Part shown: one piece after another, positions 35,024 to 44,187 of the stretch
Position numbering within the stretch: the stretch's first letter is position 1
Layout: each line of letters opens with the position of its first letter
Assembly: GCF_000498475.1 (NCBI RefSeq)
Contig: NZ_AVBI01000019.1
Coordinates: forward strand, 62,001 to 126,000
Reading direction: 5' to 3'
Source of the DNA: Flavobacterium cauense R2A-7
GTDB taxonomy: Bacteria; Bacteroidota; Bacteroidia; Flavobacteriales; Flavobacteriaceae
Length of the DNA stretch: 64,000 nt
Notes under the pieces: generated by a model
The model's database searches: none
Seen by the model: the letters and a program-made list of their open reading frames with translations, nothing else
Told to the model about the DNA's origin: nothing
Position numbers and translations under genes: made by a program

Positions 35024-37744
35024 TTATCTCAAACGTCTGTCGGGAAGATTTCGTTTTTCCCATTTGATATCGCTCAATACCGAAGATTTGATTCCGATGA
35101 AGAAGCCCCAGTTGGTATACGTTCCAATTGGCACCCAGTTGAAACTCATACGCCAACTCAACAAATCTCTTTCGAAACGCAATTGGGTGAAAGTAACTCC
35201 TTTGCGCACCATATCATAACCGGAAGAGAATCCCATTTTCCATCGCGGGGTAATATCAACATTACCAGACATCATTAAGGAATTTCCAACGATTTCATTT
35301 TCACGGTTGATGTTAGAATAGGTAAGCGAATAGGCGAAAGTAAGATTCCAGGGAATTTTTAAGCTGTACAATTCAGATGATTCTTTTTCAGCGTTTTTTT
35401 CGTCTTTGTTGAAAAGACTTTGTCGCTGATCGCTTAAATCGGTCCCACGGCCAAATAAATCATCTTCACGACCACCGTTTTGAATGGTTTGCTCCGTTGT
35501 TTTGCTTTTATTTTTTCCATCTGCACTGGAAAGTGCATAATTAACCGTTACGTTTGCGGTAGTCATTCTAAATAAACTGCCACCATTATCGATATTAAAT
35601 TCATTAATTCTTTTACCCGAATTGTCGATGGCGTAAGGATCTAAAGTAGCACCGAAATTCAAATTCATTTTATTGTCGAAAAACTGTGTCCCTCCCGAAA
35701 CCCTTACTGGTGACCACGCAAGTGAATCGGCAGCAATGTTGTAACTTGTGGAGAAATTTAAGTTGTTTAACAACATTACTTTTTTAGGTTCTGTTTTTGT
35801 TTCGTCTTTATCGCGTACTTTGGCTTCAAAGGTGTTGCTTAATGACATCCCTACATTGTTGGAATAACTTTTACCAGGCGCACCAAAAATACCATTTTCA
35901 AAACGGGTATAATCGGCATAGGTTGTTCCGGTAGCATCAAGTGCATACGTTTCGTAATATCGGTCAAAACTCGGGGTGTATCCATATGATGCAGACGGAC
36001 GCATTACATGACGAATAGCTTGAATTTTCTTATCATCACCAAATTTAAATGTACCGTAAATGGTTGTTCCGATATTGGCACCGAAATTATAAGTTCTGAA
36101 AGCATCAAAACCATTGTTATCTATGGTCTCGACTTTGTTGGTTAAAGAACTGTATTCTTTTTTAATGGTTTTAAAATACCAAACTTCATTGTAAGAGGTG
36201 CTGGTCGAAACACTGAAATACTTGAAAAGTTTGAAATTTGTACTGATTGGAATGGTGTGTTGTAATCCGTTTTTGGCATCGCGGAACATTTCCGATTTAA
36301 AGAACAGTGAATCGGTAGTTCGAATTCTGTTTTCTCCTCTTAGATTGTATTGGAAATTGATGTTTTTTATAAAGCCTTTTTTGATTCCGTTTTTCGGCGC
36401 AAAAGGGAAAATCCTGTCAACACTTGCCTGTAAGGTTGGCAATGTCATGTCAATCTGTTCGGTATTGGTGTTTTGTGAATGCGTTGCGGTTAATGAAAAA
36501 TTTACTTGCGGAACCGTCTGGAACGTTTTTGAATACGAAATAGACGAACTCAGGTTGTTGTTTAAAGACGATCCAATGTTGGTTTGATTAAACGATTGTC
36601 GGAAATACTGACTACTCCCTAAATTTACCGAAGCGGAAAATCTTGAATTCGGACTTGCTTTTGTGTCCTGACTGTGCGACCACTGTATATTGTATTGTCT
36701 TGATTTTGAGTAATCAGGGAAACCTCTTTCACTGAAAATCTGATTTTCAAAACGTAAATTAATTCGTCCGCTGAAATTATACCGTTGAGCATAGCTGCTT
36801 TCAAATCGAAGAGCATAACTTCCGTTGGTGTAATAATCTCCCAAAACCGCCAAATCATAATAATCACTTAGGGCAAAATAATACCCTCCGTTTTGAAGAT
36901 AATACCCTCGTTGCTGTGTGTCACCAAAAGTTGGAATAATGAATCCGGAAACCGATTTCTCACTCATCGGGAAATAGGCAAATGGCAGTCCTAATGGTGT
37001 CGGAACGTCAGCAATTACCATATTTGTAAAACCGGTAACAACTTTTTTCTTGGGAACAAATTTAATTTTTCGGGCCAGGAAATAATATTCGGGATCGTCA
37101 ATATTTTCGGAAGTGGTAAATCGTGCATTTCGCATAAAATAGACCGAATCATTTTCTCTTTTACTGATTTCGGCCTTGACTCTGAATTCGCCCTGTTGGG
37201 TTCTTGAATTCCAGACTAAGGCTTTTTTTGTTTTTGTATTGAAGCGAATAGAATCCGGTTCAATTACATTGTCACCTTGTTTAAAAACCGGGTTTTGTGT
37301 GTAATTTCCAACGCTGTCTTTGATTCTACCGGCATACACTTCGTCTTTTTCATAGTTGAAAATGATGATTCCAGCTTTCAATTCGATGTCTTTATACGTC
37401 AATTCGGCTTCATTGTAAAGCGTAAGCTCTTTCTTTTTCTGATCGATTTTTTCATAATCAACCGCTTTACGCTTCACAATTCCCTCAAGAACAGATTTCT
37501 TTTTTTTAATTGAATCATTCTTAACGGAATCTACGGGTTTTAAAACCTCTTTAAGACCTATGTTTAAGCTATCTTTCTGTTTTACAGCAGGTATGGGAAT
37601 TGTTTTGGAAGGATTTTCCTGTGCTTGAAGTTCAAAATTTCCAAGTGTTAGGAAAATTGATAATAAAACGATATGAAATAAGTTTGTATGCAACGCTTTT
37701 AATACTATTTTTGTAAAAATGTGGCTCAATTTTTGACGGGTCAA
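35024..37744 (-). CDS. lptD: LptD-like LPS assembly outer-membrane protein
   Basis: Outer-membrane translocon that inserts lipopolysaccharide into the outer leaflet, in the Bacteroidota LptD/OstA branch. A periplasmic OstA/jellyroll part (about residues 90-230, with KAGIIIFNYEKDEVYAGRIKD) precedes a long barrel. The barrel has the family pattern GLPFAYFPM near 260 and ends near LRFERDLLSWRMSFNW and GIKSSVLSD. No ATG opens this frame: a TTG at 37744 gives 906 residues. TTGs at 37729 and 37693 are alternatives, and the last would start directly before the signal-like segment (HTNLFHIVLLSIFLTL). Probably cotranscribed with ridA. Confidence 0.88.
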   Translation of the reverse strand: MTRQKLSHIFTKIVLKALHTNLFHIVLLSIFLTLGNFELQAQENPSKTIPIPAVKQKDSLNIGLKEVLKPVDSVKNDSIKKKKSVLEGIVKRKAVDYEKIDQKKKELTLYNEAELTYKDIELKAGIIIFNYEKDEVYAGRIKDSVGNYTQNPVFKQGDNVIEPDSIRFNTKTKKALVWNSRTQQGEFRVKAEISKRENDSVYFMRNARFTTSENIDDPEYYFLARKIKFVPKKKVVTGFTNMVIADVPTPLGLPFAYFPMSEKSVSGFIIPTFGDTQQRGYYLQNGGYYFALSDYYDLAVLGDYYTNGSYALRFESSYAQRYNFSGRINLRFENQIFSERGFPDYSKSRQYNIQWSHSQDTKASPNSRFSASVNLGSSQYFRQSFNQTNIGSSLNNNLSSSISYSKTFQTVPQVNFSLTATHSQNTNTEQIDMTLPTLQASVDRIFPFAPKNGIKKGFIKNINFQYNLRGENRIRTTDSLFFKSEMFRDAKNGLQHTIPISTNFKLFKYFSVSTSTSYNEVWYFKTIKKEYSSLTNKVETIDNNGFDAFRTYNFGANIGTTIYGTFKFGDDKKIQAIRHVMRPSASYGYTPSFDRYYETYALDATGTTYADYTRFENGIFGAPGKSYSNNVGMSLSNTFEAKVRDKDETKTEPKKVMLLNNLNFSTSYNIAADSLAWSPVRVSGGTQFFDNKMNLNFGATLDPYAIDNSGKRINEFNIDNGGSLFRMTTANVTVNYALSSADGKNKSKTTEQTIQNGGREDDLFGRGTDLSDQRQSLFNKDEKNAEKESSELYSLKIPWNLTFAYSLTYSNINRENEIVGNSLMMSGNVDITPRWKMGFSSGYDMVRKGVTFTQLRFERDLLSWRMSFNWVPIGTYTNWGFFIGIKSSVLSDIKWEKRNLPDRRLR

Positions 37745-37763
37745 ACTTACATATATTTTTTGT

Positions 37764-37771
37764 CAAAAGTA
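37764..37771 (-). promoter_or_regulatory. candidate -7 element for lptD
   Basis: On the minus strand this reads TACTTTTG. A second match, TAAGTTTG, lies at 37742-37749 and overlaps the TTG start at 37744; if that one is used, translation must begin further in. I see no clear -33 TTG for either. Confidence 0.4.
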
Positions 37772-37815
37772 AGTATTTAATAAAATTATAACCATTGCCG
37801 TTTTTAAGCAGATAT

Positions 37816-38886
37816 ATGCCTGATAAAGTTAAATTATATTTATTCATTTTTGCGCTGTTTTTACCTAATTTTCTGTTGTGCCAGTCAAAACCGAAATTTA
37901 AGGTGGTTTTAGATGCGGGACATGGCGGAAAAGATTTCGGGGCAATAAAGAATGGTTTAAAAGAAAAGGAAGTCGCACTGGATGTAGTATTAAAAATAGG
38001 TGAAATTTTAGAAGATAATAACGATATAGAAATTGTTTATTCCAGAAAAACGGATGTATTTGTAGAATTACGGGAGCGTGCAGACAGAGCTAATAAAGCG
38101 AAAGCAAATTTGTTTGTTTCGGTGCATTGTAATTCATCAACCTCTTCCAAACCGTATGGGTCGCTTACTTTGGTGATGGGATTGTCAAGAGCAGATACAA
38201 ATTTAGAAATTGCAAAAACAGAGAATTCCGTTATTTTTCAGGAAACGAATTATAAAAAGAATTACAAAGGTTTTGATCCGAACAAGCCCGAAACATTAAT
38301 CGGTTTGAAAATATTACAGGAAGAGTCACTAAAATCCAGTATAGATTTTGCCAGTACGATTCAATATAAATTCGGAAATAAACTGAACAGAAAAAACAAA
38401 GGTGTACACCAACAGCCGTTATGGGTTTTGGATGCGACCTATATGCCGGGAGTTTTAATTGAGCTTGGATTTATTTCAAACAAAAACGAGGCACAATATT
38501 TAGGTTCTGATAAAGGAAAAAACGAATTGGCCAAAGCCATTGCAGAATCTATTTTAAAATTTAAAGAAGATTATTTTGCAGTTTCGGAAGCAGCCAATCA
38601 CTCGGAAAGTATCGAAAATAGTAAAGTGGTTCAAACGGTAAAAACGAAATCGGCAGACAATAAAAAAACATATAAAGTTCAAATCGCTTCCAGTAAAAAG
38701 AAATTGGATACGATACCGTCTAATTTTAAAGGATTGAAAAATATAAGCAGGTCTTTTGAAAATGGTTATTACAAGTATTTTTACGGAAGTGCAGATACCA
38801 ATTCGGAATGCGAAAAGCTATTAAACGAAGCAAAAAATAAAGGATATGCATCTGCTTACATTGTTTCAGACAATGAAAGTAAATAA
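37816..38886 (+). CDS. N-acetylmuramoyl-L-alanine amidase with SPOR-like C-terminal region
   Basis: Zinc amidase (Amidase_3) that cleaves the bond between muramic acid and stem peptide. The start at ATG 37816 gives a signal peptide (ends LLCQ, residue 23) and 356 residues; an upstream TTG at 37795 would add seven residues before it. The zinc ligand H36 sits in DAGHGGKDFG, H104 in SVHCNSS, and a late glutamate is in LIELGFISN. The tail (about 270-350, TYKVQIASSKKKL to EAKNKGYASAYIV) resembles a SPOR domain that would bind denuded glycan at the division site. The second amidase follows 11 bases later. Confidence 0.9.
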   Translation: MPDKVKLYLFIFALFLPNFLLCQSKPKFKVVLDAGHGGKDFGAIKNGLKEKEVALDVVLKIGEILEDNNDIEIVYSRKTDVFVELRERADRANKAKANLFVSVHCNSSTSSKPYGSLTLVMGLSRADTNLEIAKTENSVIFQETNYKKNYKGFDPNKPETLIGLKILQEESLKSSIDFASTIQYKFGNKLNRKNKGVHQQPLWVLDATYMPGVLIELGFISNKNEAQYLGSDKGKNELAKAIAESILKFKEDYFAVSEAANHSESIENSKVVQTVKTKSADNKKTYKVQIASSKKKLDTIPSNFKGLKNISRSFENGYYKYFYGSADTNSECEKLLNEAKNKGYASAYIVSDNESK

Positions 38887-38897
38887 TTAACAGGAGT

Positions 38898-40028
38898 ATG
38901 AAAATGACTAATTTTTTTAGAATCACTTTACTTAGCTTATTTCTTTACACAGGATTAAGTTACAGCCAAAATAACGCAAAATTCAGAGTAGTTCTTGATG
39001 CCGGACACGGTGGAAACGATTTTGGAGCAACCTATCATGGATACGTAGAAAAAAACAACGCTTTAAATGTTGTTTTGAAAGTCGGTAAAATTCTTGAAGC
39101 CGATCCAGGTTCTCAGGTAATTTATACCCGAAAAACCGATGTTTTCATTCCGTTAGACGAACGTGCGGATATTGCCAACAAATCCAAAGCGGACATCTTT
39201 GTTTCCATTCACTGTAATGCCAATAAAAATCAAGTAGCCAGTGGAACAGAAACCTATGTTATGGGGGTTACCCGAAATGCTTCCAACTTAGAGGTGGCAA
39301 AGAAAGAGAATGAAGTAGTAACGATGGAGAAGGATTATAAAATCAAGTACGACGGTTACGATCCGAATTCTCCTGAATCGGTTATCGGGATGACGGTAAT
39401 TCAAGAAGAATATCTGGATCAGAGTATCGAACTTGCTGCAGGAATTCAGGAAGGTTTTGAAGACGGTTTAGGCCGAAAAAGCCGCGGTGTAAAGCAGGCT
39501 GGATTTCTGGTATTAAGAAAAATCTATATGCCCCGAGTATTGATAGAAATGGGATTCGTTTCTAATAAAGAAGAAGGTGCTTTTTTAAGTTCAGATGAAG
39601 GTCAGGAACAAATTGCCCAAGCCATAGCAAAAGCCATTTTGGATTATAAAAAAGAATATTTCGTTCCGGGCACCGAAGAATATGTGCCGGTTGAAAGAAA
39701 ACAAACGCCTGAAAAAGAAGTCATTCAAAAAGTAGATTCTCCAAAAATTAAAGAAGTTAAAAACGATAATGAAAAAGGAGTGGTGTTTAAGATTCAGATT
39801 TCAGCAAGTGCCAAGAAAATGGAGCTCATCCCGAGTAATTTTAACGGTTTGAACAGTATTTCCACGGAAGATGACGGGAAAATCATTAAATATTTCTACG
39901 GAAACACCAATAAATATGCTGAAGCTAAAAAACTATTGGAAGAAGCAAAGGAAAAAGGATACACTTCCGCATTTATCGCAGCATATAAGAATGGACAAAA
40001 GCTATCCATTCAGGAGGCTTTACGATAA
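38898..40028 (+). CDS. N-acetylmuramoyl-L-alanine amidase with SPOR-like C-terminal region, tandem paralogue
   Basis: Second Amidase_3 enzyme of 376 residues with the same layout as its neighbour: a signal peptide ending LSYSQ, DAGHGGNDFG, SIHCNAN, LIEMGFVSN, and a SPOR-like tail starting VVFKIQISASAKKM. It is about 20 residues longer, mostly in a charged linker near 265-300. An AGGAG ends one base before the ATG at 38898 and seven bases before a second ATG at 38904, so 38904 may be the real start. Active-site residues are intact in both copies. Part of the envelope operon that continues with the MCE gene. Confidence 0.9.
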   Translation: MKMTNFFRITLLSLFLYTGLSYSQNNAKFRVVLDAGHGGNDFGATYHGYVEKNNALNVVLKVGKILEADPGSQVIYTRKTDVFIPLDERADIANKSKADIFVSIHCNANKNQVASGTETYVMGVTRNASNLEVAKKENEVVTMEKDYKIKYDGYDPNSPESVIGMTVIQEEYLDQSIELAAGIQEGFEDGLGRKSRGVKQAGFLVLRKIYMPRVLIEMGFVSNKEEGAFLSSDEGQEQIAQAIAKAILDYKKEYFVPGTEEYVPVERKQTPEKEVIQKVDSPKIKEVKNDNEKGVVFKIQISASAKKMELIPSNFNGLNSISTEDDGKIIKYFYGNTNKYAEAKKLLEEAKEKGYTSAFIAAYKNGQKLSIQEALR

Positions 40029-40082
40029 TATAAATCCATTCTAAACTATTTTGTCTTAATTTTGTTTTAAAATATATTGATT

Positions 40083-41036
40083 TTGAAAATTACCAGAGAA
40101 GTAAAAACCGCAATTTTAGTTATTGGCTCCATCTTATTGTTTTTTTGGGGGTATAGCTTTTTAAAAGGAAAAAATTTATTCGATACCACAAGAAAATTCT
40201 ATGTTGTATATGATAATGTAGAAGGCTTGACTCCCTCGGCAGCCGTAACTATTAACGGTTTGACGGTAGGGAAGGTCAATACTATTACAATCGACGAAAA
40301 AACAGGAAAGTTATTGGTTGAAATTCAGATGGATAACGATGTTCCTGTAGCTAAGTCCAGTACGGCAAGTATTTACGAGCCTGGATTTATTGGTGGAAAA
40401 CAAATCGCCATCAATCCAAATTTTGAAGATACCAATTATGCAAAATCCGGTGATTATCTGCAACCGAAAGTAATATTGGGATTAACCGCTTCTTTGGAGA
40501 AAAACTTAGCACCCATTCAGGAAAAGTTAGATAAGGTTTTGGCTAATGCCGATGCTTTATTGATGAATTTGAACGATATTCTGGATGCCAACACAAAATC
40601 AAACCTAAAGAAAACCATAGCCGAGTTAAATACGACAATGACGAATTTCAGTTCTGTTTCAGGCAATCTGGATAAAGTTGTAGCCGATAACAAGGATAAA
40701 CTAGGTTCTGTTGTAACCAATCTGGATAAAACAACCGGTAATTTTGTTAAGATTTCTGAAGATCTGGAAAAAGCCAAATTAGGGGAAACTGTTGAAAATC
40801 TGGAAAAAACATTGGCTAATGTCAATAAAATAATGGCCGATATGGAATCCGGTAAAGGAACCATGGGCAAACTACTGAAAGATGATGCCATGTATAACAA
40901 CCTTACTAAAGCTTCAAAAGAAATTGAATTGTTGTTACAGGATTTACGTTTGCACCCAACCCGTTACGTAAATGTTTCCCTTTTCGGAAAAAAAGAGAAA
41001 CCTTACACCGCACCAAAAGAAGAACCAAAAAAATAG
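40083..41036 (+). CDS. MlaD/MCE family lipid-binding protein
   Basis: A single MCE domain protein anchored by one N-terminal helix (about residues 9-27, KTAILVIGSILLFFWGYSF). Such proteins bind lipids and pass them between inner and outer membrane with an Mla-type ABC transporter. The MCE core (YDNVEGLTPSAAVTINGLTVGKV) occupies about 37-115, then a long coiled-coil-like region with repeated LDKV/LEK motifs reaches about 280. No ATG exists in frame. TTG at 40083 gives MKITREVKTA, fitting family N-termini better than TTG at 40077. No mlaE or mlaF gene is nearby, so the ABC partner is elsewhere. Confidence 0.88.
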   Translation: MKITREVKTAILVIGSILLFFWGYSFLKGKNLFDTTRKFYVVYDNVEGLTPSAAVTINGLTVGKVNTITIDEKTGKLLVEIQMDNDVPVAKSSTASIYEPGFIGGKQIAINPNFEDTNYAKSGDYLQPKVILGLTASLEKNLAPIQEKLDKVLANADALLMNLNDILDANTKSNLKKTIAELNTTMTNFSSVSGNLDKVVADNKDKLGSVVTNLDKTTGNFVKISEDLEKAKLGETVENLEKTLANVNKIMADMESGKGTMGKLLKDDAMYNNLTKASKEIELLLQDLRLHPTRYVNVSLFGKKEKPYTAPKEEPKK

Positions 41037-41055
41037 AACTATTTAAACCAACCCT

Positions 41056-42384
41056 ATGAGTTATTTAGACAATATATTATTTGCAATACTTCTTATTTTA
41101 GGAGGTGGTTATTTTGCTCAAAACGTAAAAAAACTTATTCGCAACATTAAATTAGGTCACGATGTTGATCGTTCTGACAATCCTTCGGAACGCTGGAAAA
41201 ACATGGCAATGATTGCCCTTGGTCAGTCCAAAATGGTTAGAAGACCTGTAGCGGGAATACTTCACATTTTTGTTTACATCGGATTTGTGATTATTAATAT
41301 TGAGGTTTTAGAAATTGTAATCGACGGTCTTTTTGGTACTCACCGTGCTTTTTCCTTCATGGGCGGATTTTACGATTTCCTTATCGGATCTTTTGAAATA
41401 TTGGCCTTATTGGTTCTCGTGGCTGTTATTACGTTTTGGACAAGAAGAAATATTATCAAACTAAAACGTTTCATTCACAATGACTTAACAGGTTGGCCAA
41501 AAAGTGACGCCAATTATATTTTGTATTTCGAAGTGGTTTTGATGTCGTTATTCCTTTTAATGAACGCTGCCGATTTACACCTACAAACCATTGGTGCTCC
41601 GGGTTATGAAAGTGCAGGAGCTTTTCCTGTATCTCAGTTTATTGCTCCAATTTTCAACGGAACATCTGAAAGTTTAGTGCATTTAATTGAAAAAAGCGCT
41701 TGGTGGGTACACATCTGCGGAATTTTAGTTTTCTTAAATTATTTATACTATTCAAAACACTTGCATATTTTATTGGCATTTCCAAACACTTATTTTGCAA
41801 ACCTGAAACCTCAGGGACAATTTGATAACTTAGAATCGGTTACCAATGAAGTGAAATTAATGATGGATCCGAATGCTGATCCGTTTGCGGCTCCAGCTCC
41901 GGATGCTGATGCTACTCCGGCTAAATTCGGTGCCAGTGATGTACAGGATTTGAATTGGGTTCAACTATTGAATGCTTATACCTGTACGGAATGTGGTCGT
42001 TGTACTTCTTCGTGTCCGGCGAATCAAACCGGTAAGAAATTATCTCCTCGTAAAATCATGATGGATACCCGTGATCGTTTGGAAGAAGTTGGTAAGAATA
42101 TCGATGCCAATAAAGGTGTTTTTGTTCCCGATAATAAATCATTGCTGAACGATTATATTACTCCTGAAGAACTTTGGGCGTGTACTTCATGTAACGCTTG
42201 TGTGGAAGAATGTCCGGTAAATATCAGTCCGCTTTCCATTATTATGGATATGAGACGTTATTTGGTAATGGAGCAAAGTGCTGCGCCAACCGAATTGAAC
42301 AACATGATGACCAACATCGAAAACAACGGCGCACCTTGGCAATACAACCAAATGGACCGTTTAAACTGGAAAGACGAAGCTTAA
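41056..42384 (+). CDS. membrane-bound 4Fe-4S dicluster protein (HdrE/HdrC-like)
   Basis: A fusion of a cytochrome-b-like membrane domain and a bacterial ferredoxin-type domain. There are about five hydrophobic segments over residues 1-240. Two CxxCxxCxxxCP motifs follow: CTECGRCTSSCP from about residue 310 and CTSCNACVEECP from about 376. This arrangement resembles the HdrE/NarI plus HdrC parts of quinone-linked oxidoreductases and the GlpC or lactate-utilisation subunits. The electron donor and acceptor are unknown. It starts 19 bases after the MCE gene and is followed by its likely partner. Confidence 0.85.
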   Translation: MSYLDNILFAILLILGGGYFAQNVKKLIRNIKLGHDVDRSDNPSERWKNMAMIALGQSKMVRRPVAGILHIFVYIGFVIINIEVLEIVIDGLFGTHRAFSFMGGFYDFLIGSFEILALLVLVAVITFWTRRNIIKLKRFIHNDLTGWPKSDANYILYFEVVLMSLFLLMNAADLHLQTIGAPGYESAGAFPVSQFIAPIFNGTSESLVHLIEKSAWWVHICGILVFLNYLYYSKHLHILLAFPNTYFANLKPQGQFDNLESVTNEVKLMMDPNADPFAAPAPDADATPAKFGASDVQDLNWVQLLNAYTCTECGRCTSSCPANQTGKKLSPRKIMMDTRDRLEEVGKNIDANKGVFVPDNKSLLNDYITPEELWACTSCNACVEECPVNISPLSIIMDMRRYLVMEQSAAPTELNNMMTNIENNGAPWQYNQMDRLNWKDEA

Positions 42385-42449
42385 TAAGAATCAAATTAAA
42401 AACAATGCAACTTAGTTATTATGCTATTTTGCAATTAATATAAAAAGAT

Positions 42450-43241
42450 ATGTCAGCAAATTTAATTGTACCTACAATGGCCGAAATGATGGCACAGGGA
42501 AAACAACCGGATGTGTTATTTTGGGTTGGTTGTTCAGGTAGTTTTGATGATAGAGCAAAAAAAATCACGAAAGCATTCGTAAAACTTTTAAATCACGCCA
42601 ATGTTTCGTTTGCGGTTTTAGGTACCGAAGAAAGTTGTACCGGAGATCCTGCTAAACGTGCCGGAAATGAGTTTTTATTTCAAATGCAGGCCATGACAAA
42701 TATTGAAGTGATGAACGCATACGAAATTAAAAAAATCGTTACGGCTTGTCCGCATTGCTTCAATACCATCAAAAATGAATACCCGGAATTGGGTGGGAAA
42801 TATGAAGTGGTTCATCATACCGAATTCCTGAAATCCTTATTGGATGAGGGTAAGTTAACAATTGAAGGAGGTCAGTATAAAGGCAAAAAAATCACCTTCC
42901 ACGATCCTTGCTACTTGGGACGTGCTAACAATGTTTATGAAGCACCCCGTGATTTAATAACGAAATTGGATGCCGAATTAGTGGAAATGAAACGTTCCAA
43001 GAAAAACGGATTGTGTTGTGGTGCAGGTGGCGCTCAGATGTTTAAAGAACCTGAAAAAGGAAACAAAGACATAAATGTTGAACGAACTGAAGATGCTTTG
43101 GAAACGCAACCGGATATTATAGCAGCGGGTTGTCCTTTCTGCAACACCATGCTAACGGACGGAATAAAATTCAAGGAAAAAGAAGGTTCCGTTAAGGTTA
43201 TGGATGTTGCCGAACTAATTGCCAACGCACAAGACTTATAA
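42450..43241 (+). CDS. cysteine-rich CCG-domain Fe-S protein (HdrB/GlpC-like)
   Basis: A 263-residue cytoplasmic protein with two cysteine-rich CCG domains. The first has GCSGSFDDRA, EESCTGDPAKR and TACPHCFNTI. The second has HDPCYLGRAN, GLCCGAGGAQMF and AAGCPFCNTM. These bind the non-cubane cluster of HdrB-type subunits, seen also in GlpC, LutA and succinate:quinone reductase E. Gene order suggests it forms a complex with the preceding membrane Fe-S protein. The substrate is not established. A terminator follows. Confidence 0.87.
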   Translation: MSANLIVPTMAEMMAQGKQPDVLFWVGCSGSFDDRAKKITKAFVKLLNHANVSFAVLGTEESCTGDPAKRAGNEFLFQMQAMTNIEVMNAYEIKKIVTACPHCFNTIKNEYPELGGKYEVVHHTEFLKSLLDEGKLTIEGGQYKGKKITFHDPCYLGRANNVYEAPRDLITKLDAELVEMKRSKKNGLCCGAGGAQMFKEPEKGNKDINVERTEDALETQPDIIAAGCPFCNTMLTDGIKFKEKEGSVKVMDVAELIANAQDL

Positions 43242-43263
43242 GATTTTTTAAATCAGAAAGAAG

Positions 43264-43293
43264 AAAGCCTGTAATTCATTTACAGGCTTTTTT
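43264..43293 (+). terminator. terminator of the amidase-MCE-Fe-S operon
   Basis: AAAGCCTGTAA (43264-43274) pairs with TTACAGGCTTT (43280-43290) around a 5-base loop, followed by T residues. Confidence 0.88.
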
Positions 43294-43298
43294 ATTAA

Positions 43299-43332
43299 TT
43301 TTTTTGTCGATATTATTTGTTTTTTTGTCGAT
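43299..43332. repeat. 13-bp direct repeat with 21-bp period
   Basis: TTTTTTTGTCGAT occurs at 43299-43311 and 43320-43332. The two copies lie on the same face of the helix (two turns apart), about 100 bases before the surface-protein gene. They may be a regulator site or simple T-tract bias. Confidence 0.35.
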
Positions 43333-43431
43333 TCTGATGTTTTTTATCAAATTTTATGACTTTTAAACGGATTATTTTAATTGTTTATTGTTGAAAAAGT
43401 AATTTGGCTATACAATTAAAAACAAGGGGTC

Positions 43432-44046
43432 ATGAAAAAAAATTACGCACTTAAAACAGTATGTGTGGCTACATTACTGTTTTTCCAAATGGGGTATGCC
43501 CAAGTTGGAATTGGTACTACAAATCCGTTATCAACTTTGCATGTTCAGGGTACAATGAGGATTACGGATACAAATAACACTACAACAACTACCAAATTAA
43601 CAGGCACTTGTGATTCGGGGATTGTTTCAGATGTAAAAGTAGGAAGAAATTTGTCGCTAGTTAATAACGAATTGAGTGCTGCAGACGGCGATAATTCGAT
43701 TTATAAAGTAGCTGCCGTTAAAATGCTCACACCAGTTTCAAACTTTACTTTTGATAATTTGGATTTACAGTTAAACGGGGTTAATGCCGGAGTGGTTGTG
43801 TTCAGATTATACGGTTCAACTCAAAATTTCTCCATTAAAGGGATAACGGGAGGTACCAACGGTCGACACATTATTTTATATAATTCTTCTGCGGTTAATA
43901 TGAAAATGGACCATATGCTATCGTCAATAGCACCAAATAATATTGATACGATTGGGGCTTCAACATCTACTTCCGGAATCGGTACGGTGGAATTAGTTTA
44001 TGACGGTTCCGCTTCAAAATGGATTGTTATTGCTATTAGGGATTAA
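43432..44046 (+). CDS. exported surface protein with tail-fibre-like head repeat
   Basis: A 204-residue protein with a signal peptide ending GYAQ (about residue 24). The mature start, VGIGTTNPLSTLHVQGTMRI, is the head-repeat pattern common to Bacteroidota surface proteins and phage tail fibres that form beta-helical trimers. The rest is rich in Asn, Thr and Ser and ends AIRD without a T9SS sorting domain. It is flanked on both sides by terminators, so it is an independent unit. Function and partner unknown. Confidence 0.72.
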   Translation: MKKNYALKTVCVATLLFFQMGYAQVGIGTTNPLSTLHVQGTMRITDTNNTTTTTKLTGTCDSGIVSDVKVGRNLSLVNNELSAADGDNSIYKVAAVKMLTPVSNFTFDNLDLQLNGVNAGVVVFRLYGSTQNFSIKGITGGTNGRHIILYNSSAVNMKMDHMLSSIAPNNIDTIGASTSTSGIGTVELVYDGSASKWIVIAIRD

Positions 44047-44073
44047 AAAATAAGGGGTTAGTTATATTGTGGC

Positions 44074-44107
44074 AAAAAACCATTACATTTTTAAATGTGA
44101 TGGTTTT
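44074..44107 (+). terminator. terminator after the surface protein gene
   Basis: AACCATTACATTT and AAATGTGATGGTT pair around a 2-base loop (one T-G wobble), with a T run following to 44110. Confidence 0.8.
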
Positions 44108-44160
44108 TTTCGTTTATGCTAAAATATTTTTAAGATTTACGTTATCTGAATCTAAAAGGT

Positions 44161-44168
44161 TATTTTTG
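44161..44168 (+). promoter_or_regulatory. candidate -7 element
   Basis: TATTTTTG matches TAnnTTTG, 19 bases before the ATG at 44188. I see no clear -33 TTG. Confidence 0.45.
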
Positions 44169-44187
44169 TGAATTATATTATAAAAAT

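Noticed and set aside
43242..43431. Possible small gene in the spacer before the surface protein
   Set aside because: Only a terminator, T-rich direct repeats and short frames; nothing coding-like.
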